Of a stretch of DNA of 64,000 nucleotides, positions 44,906 through 54,604 are shown in pieces. Location: NCBI GenBank assembly GCA_963931605.1, contig OZ007031.1, positions 1,240,001 to 1,304,000 on the forward strand. The letters run 5' to 3'. This DNA is from CALUOB01 sp944322305. GTDB lineage: Bacteria; Actinomycetota; Coriobacteriia; Coriobacteriales; Coriobacteriaceae. How positions within the stretch are numbered: position 1 is the stretch's first letter; each line of letters opens with the position of its first letter. The notes beneath the pieces were generated by a model. The model worked only from the letters and a program-made list of their open reading frames with translations, was not told the DNA's origin and did no database searches. The translations under genes were made by a program, and so were the position numbers.

Positions 44906-45940
44906 ATGAGTGTCGAGAAGAAGATCCACGCAGCATCCGGCTGGCCTGTGCTGGGCGCTACCATCATCGCCTTCATCGTCATCATCGCAGCGTTCGTTTT
45001 GAGCATCGTGGGGCTCGCCGTGGCCGAGGACACCGGCGTGCCCGCAAACCCGTTGTGCGGCTGGGGCTTAGGGATCAGCATCGCGGCGTTCTGCCTGATC
45101 TGGATCCCCGTGAGCGGGTTTTTCACCTTGCAGCCCGGGCAGGCGCGCGTGTGCATCCTGTTCGGCGACTACAAGGGCACCGTGCGCGACGAGGGCTTCC
45201 GCTGGGCCAACCCGTTTTACAGCCGCTCCATGGGCGGCAACTCGGCCAGCGAGGATGCCATCGCCAGCACGGTGACCAAAAGCGGCCTTTCGCTGGGCAA
45301 GTCCATCGAGGCGGCGGCCAAGGCGGCCGGCGGGCTGTCGTGCAAGGTGAGCGTGCGCGCGCGGACGCTCAACGGCGACATCCTCAAGGTTAACGACAAG
45401 GTTGGCAATCCCATCGAGATCGCCACCGTGGTGGTGTGGCACGTGGAGGACACGGCCAAGGCGCTGTTCGACGTGGACAACTACGAGCAGTTCGTGGCCA
45501 CGCAGGCCGAGACGGGCCTGCGCCACGTGGCGAGCATCTACGCGTACGACCACGCTGAGGACAGCTCGGACTCCATGGACGCCATCACGCTGCGCTCCAA
45601 CATCGAGGAGGTGTCCACGGCGCTGAAGTACGAGCTGACGCAGCGCCTGGCGCCGGCCGGCGTGACGGTGGACGACGCGCGCCTGACGCACCTGGCGTAC
45701 GCGCCCGAGATCGCCCAGGCGATGCTGCGCCGCCAGCAGGCCGAGGCCGTGATCGCCGCGCGCAAGAAGATCGTGGAGGGCGCGGTGAGCATGGTGGAGA
45801 TGGCCGTGGACGAGCTCTCGCGCGGCGGCCAGGTCGAGCTGGACGAGGAGCGCAAGGCCGCCATGGCGTCGAACCTGATGGTGGTGCTGTGCGGCGAGTC
45901 CGAGGCGCGGCCCGTGGTGAACGCCGGCTCGCTGTACTAA
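44906..45940 (+). CDS. SPFH/Band 7 membrane protein
   Basis: A 344-residue protein with two N-terminal transmembrane helices (~15-40, ~55-75), then an SPFH domain (FFTLQPGQARVCILFGDYKGTVRDEGFRWANPFYS...) and a helical coiled segment rich in Ala/Arg (~255-310). SPFH proteins form ring scaffolds at the membrane and regulate proteases or microdomains. ATG 44906 (CGAAAGGAACTCAC before it) is preferred to an upstream in-frame start at 44666. A ribbon-helix-helix gene follows. Confidence 0.92.
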   Translation: MSVEKKIHAASGWPVLGATIIAFIVIIAAFVLSIVGLAVAEDTGVPANPLCGWGLGISIAAFCLIWIPVSGFFTLQPGQARVCILFGDYKGTVRDEGFRWANPFYSRSMGGNSASEDAIASTVTKSGLSLGKSIEAAAKAAGGLSCKVSVRARTLNGDILKVNDKVGNPIEIATVVVWHVEDTAKALFDVDNYEQFVATQAETGLRHVASIYAYDHAEDSSDSMDAITLRSNIEEVSTALKYELTQRLAPAGVTVDDARLTHLAYAPEIAQAMLRRQQAEAVIAARKKIVEGAVSMVEMAVDELSRGGQVELDEERKAAMASNLMVVLCGESEARPVVNAGSLY

Positions 45941-46075
45941 CCGCACGGGCGCGGGGCGCGGCCCCATCCGGGCACGCCGCCCCGCGCCGCTCGGTGCGCC
46001 GGGCCAACCCGAAACGCCCGGCGCGGCCCCAGATCCGGCGCCTATGCACTACTTCGCTCAAAGCAGGTGACCGTC

Positions 46076-46267
46076 ATGGCACGCAAACAGTACCCCCTCC
46101 GCATAGATCCCGAGATATGGGCTGCCGTGCAGCGCTGGGCCGACGACGAGATGCGCAGCGCAAACGGCCAGGTGGAGTGGATCCTGCGCGACGCGCTCAA
46201 ACGTTACGGGCGCCTGCCCAACAAAGGCCGCCCCGCCGAGGAGGCACCGCCGGGAACCGACGGGTAG
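46076..46267 (+). CDS. Ribbon-helix-helix (Arc-like) small protein
   Basis: A 63-residue protein: KQYPLRIDPEIWAAVQRWADDEMRSANGQVEWILRDALKRYG is the beta-strand/helix/helix of Arc-type DNA-binding dimers. No toxin gene is adjacent. It follows the SPFH gene by ~135 bp; proteins of this kind often accompany SPFH genes, probably as co-encoded regulators. AGCAGGTG sits before ATG 46076. Confidence 0.85.
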   Translation: MARKQYPLRIDPEIWAAVQRWADDEMRSANGQVEWILRDALKRYGRLPNKGRPAEEAPPGTDG

Positions 46268-46442
46268 CGCCGCCGCAGACGCGAAAGACGGCGCGAGGCC
46301 CGGCGCGGCTCTTTTCAAGATTCGAAAATCGAAAAACTCATATTGTGCTGCGGCAAGGTGCCCGTCAGGAAAGCCCTTCAAAGCGCGCACCGAACGCCCC
46401 CGTTGCCCACCAACCGGCATCGCCAATCGCAAGGAGGCAGCC

Positions 46443-47261
46443 ATGAACGCTGCGCAAACCGCCCCGATCCTGGAGATCTCGGATTACCAGAAGCGCTACG
46501 GCGGCAAAGTCGCCGTGCGCGACCTCTCCCTCACCGTTGAGCCCGGCGACATCTACGGCTTCATCGGCCACAACGGCGCTGGCAAAACCACCCTTATACG
46601 CTCGGTCGTGGGCGTGCAGCCCTCCGATGCCGGCACCATCCGCATCTGCGGCGTCAACGTGGCAACCGACCCCGTAGCCGCCAAGCGCCTCTGCGCCTAC
46701 GTCCCCGACAACCCCGACGTCTACGAGTTCATGACCGGCATCCAGTACCTCACCTACCTGGCCGACCTCTTCCGCATGCCCGCCGACGCCCGCGCCGCGC
46801 GCATCACCGAGCTCGCCGGCCGCCTCGAACTCACCCCCGCGCTCGGCGAGCCCGTGGGCTCCTACTCACACGGCATGCGCCAAAAGCTCGTGCTCATCGG
46901 CGCGCTCATGCACGACCCCAAGCTCCTGGTGCTGGACGAGCCGTTCGTGGGCCTCGACCCCGTTGCCTCCCACGAGCTCAAGCGGATGCTCCGCGAGCTC
47001 GCCGCCCGCGGCGGCGCGGTGTTCTTCTCGTCCCACGTGCTCGAGGTGGTCGAGAAGCTCTGCAACAAGGTGGCCATCATCCGCGCCGGCGAGCTTCTGG
47101 CCGCCGGCCCCACCGACGCCGTCCGCGGCGACGCGTCGCTCGAAAGCGTCTTCCTCGACCTGGTTGAGCAGGACGAGCCCGCGTCGGGCCCGGGCGAGAG
47201 GGGCACGGCAGCGCGCGTCTCCCCTGCCGACGCCGCCGCGCGCAGCACAGACCGGAGGTGA
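46443..47261 (+). CDS. ABC transporter ATP-binding protein
   Basis: A 272-residue ATPase: Walker A GHNGAGKTT, Q-loop GVQPSD region, signature SYSHGMRQKL, Walker B LLVLDEPFVGLD and H-loop SSHVLEVVEKL. This is the ABC-2 (Drug/antibiotic/CcmA-like) type. AAGGAGGC precedes ATG. Its TGA overlaps the upstream region of the permease gene. Confidence 0.95.
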   Translation: MNAAQTAPILEISDYQKRYGGKVAVRDLSLTVEPGDIYGFIGHNGAGKTTLIRSVVGVQPSDAGTIRICGVNVATDPVAAKRLCAYVPDNPDVYEFMTGIQYLTYLADLFRMPADARAARITELAGRLELTPALGEPVGSYSHGMRQKLVLIGALMHDPKLLVLDEPFVGLDPVASHELKRMLRELAARGGAVFFSSHVLEVVEKLCNKVAIIRAGELLAAGPTDAVRGDASLESVFLDLVEQDEPASGPGERGTAARVSPADAAARSTDRR

Positions 47262-47266
47262 GCGGC

Positions 47267-48937
47267 ATGCGCGACTTTCTCATCCTCACGCGCGTGCAGG
47301 CGCTTTCCCTGATAAACTCGCTCGCCCCGCGCTCGCGCAGTCGGCGCACCGGGCGCGGGCGGGCAATGCGCCTCGGCCTCGTCGCCGTAGGCGCCGTGCT
47401 CCTCGCAGCGCTCGTGGCCGCCTACATGGCGCTGCTCGGCCTGGGGCTCGCGATGCTCGGGCTCGCCGACGCCATCCCCGCCTTCGCCGTCACCATGGGG
47501 TCGCTTGCCGGCGTGTTCTTTGCGTTCGCCAAGGCAAACGGCACCCTCTTCAACCTGCGCGACTTCGACCACGTGATGTCGCTGCCCATCCCCCGCCGCA
47601 CCGTGGTGGCCTCGCGCCTGGCCGCGCTGTACGGCGCTGCCATCGTCACGGGCGCGCTGTTCATGGTGCCGCTGTACGCCACCTACTTCCTCGCCGCAGG
47701 CGCAAGCGCCTGGAGCGTTGCCTGCGCCGCGCTCACCGTGGCGCTCGCCCCGCTTGCGCCGGTGAGCATAAGCATCGCGCTGGCTTTCGCACTCACGGCG
47801 CTGGCGTCGCGCTTTCGCCACGCCAACCTGGCGTTCGTCATCATCGGGCTTACGGGCTTCGGCGTCCTTACGGCCGGCGCGTTTGCGCTTTCGTTCGTGC
47901 TCGGCGGGCAAAACGACGCTCAGGCGGCCGCCCTCGCCAGCGGTGCCGCCGCCAGCTTGCGCGACGCCCTGCAGAGCACCTACCCGCCCGCGAGCTGGGC
48001 GTCGCAGGCCGTCTGCGCGGGCTCGCACGCAGGGATGCTCGCCTTCGCCGCGCTGTCGCTCGCGGTGCCCGCAACGTGCCTCGAGATCATGCAGCGCAAC
48101 TACCTCGCGCTCAACGCCGCCCTGGCCGCGCGCACAGGCGCCGGCGCGCTCTCGCATGCGCAGGTGAGCCGCGCCGCCCGCTCGGCCCGCAGCCCCTTTG
48201 CCGCGCTCGCGCTCAAAGAGGCCCGCACGCTCGCAGGCATCCCCGCGTATGCCTTTAACTGCGTGTTCGGCTACGTGTTCACGCTCATCGCAGCCGGAGG
48301 GCTCTCCGTGCTCGGCCTGCGCGGCCTGCTCTCCTCCGGCGCCATCGACGGCGTGCAGATCGACCCCGCCGTGGTTGCGGCGCTTATCGACCGCCTCGTT
48401 TTGCTCTTGCCGTGGGTCTTCGTGTTCTGCGCGGCCATGAGCCCCAGCGCCGCCTGCTCCGTCTCGATCGAAGGGCGCTCGGCCTGGGTCATGGCCACCG
48501 CGCCGGTCAGCGTGCGCACGGTACTGGGCGCCAAGCTCGCCGCGAACCTCGTTCCCACGGCCGGCACGCTGCTGGTGAGCGCCGTGGCCCTTGCGGTGTC
48601 CGGGCAGGTCGATCTGCTCGGCGCCGTGGAGGTTGTGGTGCTGGGGCTGGGCGTCTTTGGCGCCGTCGTGACCGCCGCGCTGGCGCTGGACGTGGCGCGC
48701 CCCAACTTCTCCTGGGTCACCGCCACCGAGGTCGTCAAGCGCGGTCTGCCCACCGCCGCAGCCGTGATCGGCGGCATGGTGGCGGCTTTCGGCGGCGGCG
48801 CGCTGTGCTGGCTCGTGAGCGGGGCGGCGGGCGTTGCGGCCGGCCACGCCTTCAACCTGGCCTGCGCCGTCGTTGGCTTCGCTGCGGGCGCGTTGGTGTT
48901 TGCCCGCGTCAGCCGCCAGCCGCTGCACCTCTCGTGA
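47267..48937 (+). CDS. ABC-2-type transporter permease
   Basis: A 556-residue permease with ~12 hydrophobic segments and a cytosolic loop (~275-300) between two six-helix halves, as in YhgE/bacteriocin-exporter-like ABC-2 permeases. ATG 47267 (CGGAGG 8 bases before) is preferred to an overlapping GTG at 47258. Coupled to the upstream ATPase; substrate unknown. Confidence 0.88.
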   Translation: MRDFLILTRVQALSLINSLAPRSRSRRTGRGRAMRLGLVAVGAVLLAALVAAYMALLGLGLAMLGLADAIPAFAVTMGSLAGVFFAFAKANGTLFNLRDFDHVMSLPIPRRTVVASRLAALYGAAIVTGALFMVPLYATYFLAAGASAWSVACAALTVALAPLAPVSISIALAFALTALASRFRHANLAFVIIGLTGFGVLTAGAFALSFVLGGQNDAQAAALASGAAASLRDALQSTYPPASWASQAVCAGSHAGMLAFAALSLAVPATCLEIMQRNYLALNAALAARTGAGALSHAQVSRAARSARSPFAALALKEARTLAGIPAYAFNCVFGYVFTLIAAGGLSVLGLRGLLSSGAIDGVQIDPAVVAALIDRLVLLLPWVFVFCAAMSPSAACSVSIEGRSAWVMATAPVSVRTVLGAKLAANLVPTAGTLLVSAVALAVSGQVDLLGAVEVVVLGLGVFGAVVTAALALDVARPNFSWVTATEVVKRGLPTAAAVIGGMVAAFGGGALCWLVSGAAGVAAGHAFNLACAVVGFAAGALVFARVSRQPLHLS

Positions 48938-48957
48938 GTCTGCCGGGCGAGAAGCGC

Positions 48958-48990
48958 CCGCCGGCCGGCTGCTCCGCCCGGCCGGCGGCA
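48958..48990. terminator. Hairpin between convergent ABC permease and mupG-like gene
   Basis: GCCCGCCGGCCGG pairs with CCGGCCGGCGGC across a short loop, between two convergent stop codons. There is no T-run. Confidence 0.5.
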
Positions 48991-49000
48991 ACGCGAACGG

Positions 49001-50092
49001 CTACTCCTTGATGAAGCCGAACGCGTTCTCGGGCTTGATGTAATCCAGCAGGAAGAGCTCCTCCTCCGGGATGCGGCCCACCAGGTTGCGGGTGCCGTCG
49101 TTGACCATGTCCTGGCGCGCAACCTCGAGCTCGGCGCGGTAGTGCGCCATGTTGTCGTTCACGATCATCACGTCGCCGCGCTTGAACGCCGGCGCGTCGT
49201 AGGCGCGGGCCGGGATGCTCTGGCCCTTGTACTTCATGCGCGGGAACGAGGAGCGCATCATGTAGGCCGACGCGTCGCCGCGGTCGGTGTGCGCGAAGTT
49301 CCAGATGATGTCGCGCTCAAGGTCGGTCAGCCCCTCCACGGGCTCGATGCGCATGGTCACGCGCGTGGTGTCCACCGCCGCCATGGCCGCAAGCTCCTCC
49401 TCAGAGGCAAACGCGTTGCCGATAAGCACGTCGTCAATCAGGCCGGCAGCCAGCACGTGGCGCATCTGCAGGTCGATCGGGCGACGGCGGTCGTCCTCGC
49501 ACGTGGGCAGACCGGCGAAGACCGGCCAGGGGCCGAAGGTCTCGGGCTGCTGGCTGGAGACGAACGCCGCGGTCTGCAGGCCGAGGCCCTTGTACTTGCG
49601 GCAGAAGAACTGGAAGCGCTCCTCGGACAGGCCGGAGTAGGGCTCCGGGTAGAAGTTGGAGCAGGTCACCATGTTGCGTGGATCGGCGCCACGCTCGATG
49701 AGCAGGTCGAGCCCCAGGTTGCCGCTGCCGTTGAACTCGATCTTGATGCCCTCGCGGTTGCGGGTGATCATCATGTCGCCGTAGTCGCCGAAGTGGCCGT
49801 CCAGGCGGATGATGTCCACGCCCATGCGCTTGAACGGGCTGAGGTCGGTGGGCGTGGCGCCCAGGCGCTCGAAAACCTCCTCGTTGGTGTCAACGGCCAC
49901 CACGAAGCCCAGGTCGTGGGCCTGGGAGATGAACCCGCCGAACTCCTCGATGGTGCTCTCGGCGTCCTTCTCAACCGAGAGCAGGCAGGTGAAGATGCGG
50001 CTGAAGCCGTACTTGGCCGCAAGCTCCATGTAGGCCCGGTCCTTCTCGGGCGTCGAGTGCTCAGGGTACAGCGAGATTCCCAAACGATGCAT
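49001..50092 (-). CDS. MupG-like 6-phospho-muramidase (DUF871)
   Basis: A 363-residue protein: N-terminal TIM barrel (MHRLGISLYPEHSTPEKDRAYMELAAKYGFSRIFTCLLSVE...) and C-terminal cyclophilin-like domain (~240-363). The family includes MupG, which hydrolyses 6-phospho-N-acetylmuramyl glycosides after PTS uptake. It is the last gene of a PTS operon, which supports hydrolysis of a phosphorylated disaccharide; exact sugar unproven. GGAGAGGCA precedes ATG 50092. Confidence 0.9.
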   Translation of the reverse strand: MHRLGISLYPEHSTPEKDRAYMELAAKYGFSRIFTCLLSVEKDAESTIEEFGGFISQAHDLGFVVAVDTNEEVFERLGATPTDLSPFKRMGVDIIRLDGHFGDYGDMMITRNREGIKIEFNGSGNLGLDLLIERGADPRNMVTCSNFYPEPYSGLSEERFQFFCRKYKGLGLQTAAFVSSQQPETFGPWPVFAGLPTCEDDRRRPIDLQMRHVLAAGLIDDVLIGNAFASEEELAAMAAVDTTRVTMRIEPVEGLTDLERDIIWNFAHTDRGDASAYMMRSSFPRMKYKGQSIPARAYDAPAFKRGDVMIVNDNMAHYRAELEVARQDMVNDGTRNLVGRIPEEELFLLDYIKPENAFGFIKE

Positions 50093-50216
50093 TGCCTCTC
50101 CTTCCGTATGCAGGGCCGCGCGGCCCTTCGTCAACCTCAGTAGACTGCCCGCCCGCGGGGCTGTCAAGGCCAACTCGTAAACACCGCTGCCGCCCCAGGC
50201 GGCAGCCCATAGCAAC

Positions 50217-50241
50217 GCGCCCGCCGCAAGCGGGCGGGCGC
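50217..50241 (-). terminator. Hairpin between PTS IIC and the mupG-like gene
   Basis: Perfect 9-bp stem GCGCCCGCC/GGCGGGCGC with 7-base loop, 17 bp after the IIC stop. Weak following T content suggests partial termination lowering mupG-like expression relative to IIC. Confidence 0.5.
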
Positions 50242-50257
50242 GCAAACGCAGACGTGC

Positions 50258-51652
50258 TTAGAAGTCGAAGTCCAGGTTGTCGAGGTCGATGGCGTCGATC
50301 TCGCTGCCGGCCTGGGACTCGTCGGACAGCTCGGCCGCCGCCTGCTCGGCCAGGTACTGCTTGTCGAGCGTCTTGATGAACGGCAGGTAGATAAGCACGC
50401 CGGCAACCAGCAGGAAGATCTGCCACACGGCGCCCTGCCAGCCGCTGACCAAGAAGCCCGAGATCACGGCCGGCGTGGTCCAGGGGATCAGCACGCCGTT
50501 GGGCACGGGCACCAGCCCTATGGCCATGACCGCCCAGGTGGTGACGATGTTGAAGAACGGCACCAGGATGAACGGGACGAACAGCACCGGGTTCAGCACG
50601 ATGGGCAAACCGAAGATGACCGGCTCGTTGATGTTGAAGATGCCGGGGCCGATGCACAGGCGCGCCAGCTTGAGGATGCGGTCGGACTTGCAGAACAGCA
50701 GCATCGCGATGAGCAGCGAGAGCGTGGAACCGCCGCCGCCCATGGTGGCGAACAGGCTCTGGAACTGCGAGCAGATGATGTTGGGCGCGGGCAGGCCGGC
50801 CGCGATGGCCTCCTGGTTCTCAGCGGAGAGGGCCAGCAGGATGGGGTTGTACACCGAGTCGGTGATGTTGGTGCCGTGGATGCCGAAGAACCACAGGAAG
50901 TGGGCGAACAGGTAGATGAGCGCCTGGGCCACCACGGTGCCGCCGAGGTTCTGCAGCGGGATCTGCAGGAACGTGTAGATGAAGGTGAACACGTCGCCCC
51001 ACGGGGTCATGACGAAGGCCACGCGCACGAGCCACACCACGACGACGGTGAGCGTCATGGGGATGAGCGCCGAGAACGCGCGCGACACGGTGGGCGGCAC
51101 GCCGTCGGGCATCTTGATGGTGAGGTCCTTGTGCACCAGCATGCCGTAGAACGCGCAGGACAAGAAGCCCGAGACGATGGCCACGAACACGCCCTTGGAG
51201 CCGATCCAGTCCATGGGGACGCTCGACACCTGGAAGACGTCCGTGGCGCCCTCGGGCGTGAAGTTGGTGTACAGCGGCATGAGCAGGATCCACGACAGCA
51301 GCGTCACCAAACCGGCCGACACGCGGTCGGTGAGGTTGTCGTGCTCGGCGAAGTTGTAGCCCATCATGAAGGCCACGAAGATCGCCATCATGGAAACCGT
51401 GCAGGTAGCCGGTACGTTGATAAGGTCGGAGAGGGTCTGGTCGCCAACCTGGATCGAAGCCAGGAAGTCGGTCCAGCCCGGGATCGGGAAGCTGCCGAGC
51501 AGCGTGAAGAACGAGCCCACGATCAGCAGCGGCATGATGACGGCGAAGGTGTCGCGCAGCGTCAGCAGGTAGCGGTTCTTGCCCACGATGGTGGCAAGCG
51601 GCGTGAGCTTCTGCTCCAGCACCTCCATGAACTTGGATTCACCCTGTGCCAT
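50258..51652 (-). CDS. PTS lactose/cellobiose-type EIIC permease
   Basis: A 464-residue membrane protein with ~10 helices, beginning FMEVLEQKLTPLATIVGKNRYLLTLRDTFAVIMPLLIVGSFFTLLGSFPIP and containing GGGGSTLSLLIAMLL and NINEPVIFGLPIVLNP, hallmarks of the Lac/Cel EIIC family. A ~35-residue acidic tail follows the last helix. Transports a beta-glucoside or aminosugar disaccharide with phosphorylation. No Lac-family EIIA is in the window. Confidence 0.95.
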   Translation of the reverse strand: MAQGESKFMEVLEQKLTPLATIVGKNRYLLTLRDTFAVIMPLLIVGSFFTLLGSFPIPGWTDFLASIQVGDQTLSDLINVPATCTVSMMAIFVAFMMGYNFAEHDNLTDRVSAGLVTLLSWILLMPLYTNFTPEGATDVFQVSSVPMDWIGSKGVFVAIVSGFLSCAFYGMLVHKDLTIKMPDGVPPTVSRAFSALIPMTLTVVVVWLVRVAFVMTPWGDVFTFIYTFLQIPLQNLGGTVVAQALIYLFAHFLWFFGIHGTNITDSVYNPILLALSAENQEAIAAGLPAPNIICSQFQSLFATMGGGGSTLSLLIAMLLFCKSDRILKLARLCIGPGIFNINEPVIFGLPIVLNPVLFVPFILVPFFNIVTTWAVMAIGLVPVPNGVLIPWTTPAVISGFLVSGWQGAVWQIFLLVAGVLIYLPFIKTLDKQYLAEQAAAELSDESQAGSEIDAIDLDNLDFDF

Positions 51653-51718
51653 GGGAAAACCCCTTTCGTCGATACGGACAGATCAGGCCCCGCGGACGCC
51701 CGCCGGGCCCAGGCAACC

Positions 51719-52042
51719 TTACTTGGCGGCGAACTTCTTCATCAGCACGATGGAGTACTTGAGCACGCGCTCGGCGTTCATCGAGCCGTAGTCGCCGGTG
51801 TCGATGACGCCCACCGGGGCGGACTCGCCGTACTTCTCGTTGATGTCGTCGAACATGAAGCCCACCTGGGGGCCCAGCAGGATGCAGTCGGGATGCTCGC
51901 GGTCAACCATCTCGCCCACCTTGTTGTTCGAGAAGGCCGCGATCTGGGCGTCGAGCCCATGCGCGTCGGCCACGTCCTGCATCTTCTTGGCGAGCATGCT
52001 CGTAGACATGCCCGCGCTGCAGAACAGGTAGATCTTCTTCAT
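51719..52042 (-). CDS. PTS lactose/cellobiose-type EIIB
   Basis: A 107-residue EIIB with phosphorylatable C8 (YLFCSAGMSTSML) and the family pattern LLGPQVGFMFDDI. Receives phosphate from an unlinked EIIA and passes it to sugar at EIIC. CGAGGAACC precedes ATG 52042. Second gene after the PRD regulator. Confidence 0.95.
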   Translation of the reverse strand: MKKIYLFCSAGMSTSMLAKKMQDVADAHGLDAQIAAFSNNKVGEMVDREHPDCILLGPQVGFMFDDINEKYGESAPVGVIDTGDYGSMNAERVLKYSIVLMKKFAAK

Positions 52043-52193
52043 GGTTCCTCCTTTGCGTGTGAGCGCGCCTGCATGGACGCGCCCGGGTCTCTGCGGCACG
52101 CCGCGCGCCTCCCGGCGCCCGTTGCCGTTTGCCTGCCTTGACGCACCTCCCTTGGTAGCTCGAAAAGCCTCTCCCGCCGTGCGGCGGGGTCTG

Positions 52194-54380
52194 TCACGCG
52201 TTGCCCGGCAGCAGGCGCTGCAGGGTCTCGAAGCGCTGGTCGGCGAGCAGCTCGGAAATGGCCTCGGCGTCCGAGGTCAGGCCCAGCAGCGCGTCGTACA
52301 GCGCGTGGAGATCTTCGGTCTCGTCGGTCGAGACGCTTATGAGAAAGACCGCGCGCACGCTCGTCGACCCCCAGGCCACCGGGCCGTCGGCGAGCGCCAC
52401 GGCCACGAAGGTGCGGCTTCCCACCGGCACCAGCGGATGCGGCATCGCAACGTTGTTGCCAAAAGCAGTGGAGGCGCTGCACTCGCGCGCGCGGATCTGG
52501 TCGATAAAGTCGTCGGGCACGTCCTCGCGCTGCCTGATCTCGTCGACCAAGAAGCGCAGCATCTGCTCGCGCGTGCCGGCGGGCCGGTGCGCGAAGAACA
52601 GCGCGCGCGAGAAGTACGCCTCCGGCTTTGCCGCCGCGCCGCCCGCGTGCAGAAGCGGGCGCAGGCCGTCCACGTCCTTCTCGTCCAAGAAGTAGCCGAC
52701 CTCGCGCACGGGCACCGGCAGGGGATCGGCGATGTGCACGGTGGTGAACACGTAGTCTATGTGGGAGAAGTCGATGCTGCCCAGCTGCGACACGTCCGCG
52801 GTGCGGATGGCGCCCAGGTGCTCGCCGAACTCCTCGCGGCAGCGGATCTCGAGCAGCCGGGCGCTGCCCAGGCCCGAGGCGCACACGATGAGGATGTTCT
52901 TGGGGCGCTGCTGGGCGGCTTTCTTGGTCTCGATCGCCAAGGCAAAGGAAAGCGCCAGGTAGCTCACCTCGTCGTCGCTCACCGGCTCGCCGTAGGCGTC
53001 CACAAGCACGCGGGCGGCCTCGCGGGCGAACGAGAAGGCCAGCGGGTAATGCGCGCGGATGTCGTTGAGCAGGGGGTTCTCCAGGCGCATGTGGTATTTG
53101 AGGCGCACCGTGAGCGGCACGATGTGGCGGGCGAGGTTCATGCGGAGCTCGAGGTCGTTGCGCAGGTCGAAGTGAAAAACCTGGCGCACGGCCTCGATCA
53201 TGGCCGAGACGAGGTTCCAAGCCTCGTCGGCCACCACAAGCGGCTCGCCGTTCTGGCCGGGGAGCGGGGTTGGAGCGACGCCCGGCGCCGCGGGGGTGCC
53301 CGGCGCCGCGGCAGCGCCGGACGGAGGCGCGCCCGGGCCCGCCGACGCCGCGTACGTTGCGGCGCCGCCTGCGCAGGCGGCCGTGGCGCATACCGCGCCC
53401 GCCGGGGCCGCCGCTGCGGGGGTGCCCTCGCTTTCGGGCAGCAGCACCTGCTTGCCCGCCAGGTGAATGGCTATGTAGGCAACCTCGCCGTCGGGCAGCT
53501 TCACCGCAAGCGCCTGCTCGATGGCGCGGGCGAGGCGCTGCGCCACCGGCCAGCCCTCGGTTTGACGGATGCGCTCCTCGTTCTCGGGGTCCAGCGGCAC
53601 GAAGCTCCCCGCCTTGATGCGCTCGACGGCAATGGCGATGTGCACCAGCAGGTTCTGGTACGCCACCGAGTTCACGTGGAAATCGGCCTCCTCCAGGGCC
53701 GCGTCCACGCACGACGCTATAACGTCGAGACGGAAGTCATGCCGCAGGGGCGACGCAGGGCGGCCTTTGCCGGGAATACCCCCCCCCGCCTGGTTTTTGC
53801 GGGGCGGAACGTTTTGCGCGTCATTCGGCGCGGGGTGCTTCTCGCCCGACGCGAGCGCAGGGCTCATGCGGTCGAGCACGTTGTTGGCCAAGCAGACCCG
53901 GCGGCGCATCTCCGAGCCGCGCACGCGAATGCCATAGTGCGGACGCTTCTCGAGCTTGAGGCCAAAGGAAGCGAGATAGGCCTCCACCTGCTTGAGGTCG
54001 TTGGATACGGTGCGTCGCGAGCAGAACAGGATCTCGGCAAGCGCGTCCAAGGTGATCCAGTCTGTGCGGGAGAGCAGGTCGCTCACCAGGTAGGACACGC
54101 GCTCGGCGGGCGTGTCGGGGGTGCGCGAGGCCTCGGCTTGGTGGCGTCCCTTCCAAGCCGAGAAGCGCGCCGCGTCGTCTACGAACAGGCGGTAGGCGCC
54201 CTTGGCCAGGACGATGGATGCGGTGCCGGCCATGAGCTGGTTGAACTGGCGCACGTAGGTGCGGACCGAGCGGGTGGTGACGCCCAGGCGCTCGGCCGCC
54301 GCGGCGGGAGCGATGCCGGGCTGTTCCTCGACCACGCTGGCGAGCAGCGCCAGCGTGCGCTCGTTTGCGCGCGTTGCCAT
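52194..54380 (-). CDS. BglG/ManR-type PRD regulator with PTS EIIB and EIIA domains
   Basis: A 728-residue regulator: N-terminal HTH (~5-60), second wHTH (~85-140), two PRD domains (~190-460), an EIIB-like domain with Cys (ILIVCASGLGSARL, ~485) and C-terminal fructose/mannitol-type EIIA with His in NNVAMPHPLVPVG (~650). Phosphorylation by HPr and the cognate EIIB tunes activity. A ~60-residue Ala/Pro/Gly-rich insert splits PRD1 and PRD2, and a shorter one lies near 170. GGGAGGTG precedes ATG 54380. It should activate the downstream PTS operon. Confidence 0.92.
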   Translation of the reverse strand: MATRANERTLALLASVVEEQPGIAPAAAAERLGVTTRSVRTYVRQFNQLMAGTASIVLAKGAYRLFVDDAARFSAWKGRHQAEASRTPDTPAERVSYLVSDLLSRTDWITLDALAEILFCSRRTVSNDLKQVEAYLASFGLKLEKRPHYGIRVRGSEMRRRVCLANNVLDRMSPALASGEKHPAPNDAQNVPPRKNQAGGGIPGKGRPASPLRHDFRLDVIASCVDAALEEADFHVNSVAYQNLLVHIAIAVERIKAGSFVPLDPENEERIRQTEGWPVAQRLARAIEQALAVKLPDGEVAYIAIHLAGKQVLLPESEGTPAAAAPAGAVCATAACAGGAATYAASAGPGAPPSGAAAAPGTPAAPGVAPTPLPGQNGEPLVVADEAWNLVSAMIEAVRQVFHFDLRNDLELRMNLARHIVPLTVRLKYHMRLENPLLNDIRAHYPLAFSFAREAARVLVDAYGEPVSDDEVSYLALSFALAIETKKAAQQRPKNILIVCASGLGSARLLEIRCREEFGEHLGAIRTADVSQLGSIDFSHIDYVFTTVHIADPLPVPVREVGYFLDEKDVDGLRPLLHAGGAAAKPEAYFSRALFFAHRPAGTREQMLRFLVDEIRQREDVPDDFIDQIRARECSASTAFGNNVAMPHPLVPVGSRTFVAVALADGPVAWGSTSVRAVFLISVSTDETEDLHALYDALLGLTSDAEAISELLADQRFETLQRLLPGNA

Positions 54381-54444
54381 GGGGCACCTCCCTCCCGAAC
54401 CAAAACGGCGAGGTCTGGCGGGGCACCTCGCACAAAGACATATA

Positions 54445-54456
54445 GACCCTAGGGTC
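54445..54456. promoter_or_regulatory. 12-bp palindrome upstream of the PRD regulator
   Basis: GACCCTAGGGTC lies 65 bp upstream of ATG 54380, beside an AT-rich TATATG stretch. Possible operator of the PTS operon. Confidence 0.45.
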
Positions 54457-54604
54457 ATTGTAAGGAGCCGCCCGGACAAGTTCGACGTCGAGTTCCCCAA
54501 CGGCCGAGCGGAAACAGTTTCCTTATTGCGGTGGAGGTGGTGGACTGCCATTGCGGACGGGTACGCCATCTGCGTCCGTCCCCCATAGCAGATCAGGGCA
54601 GCAA

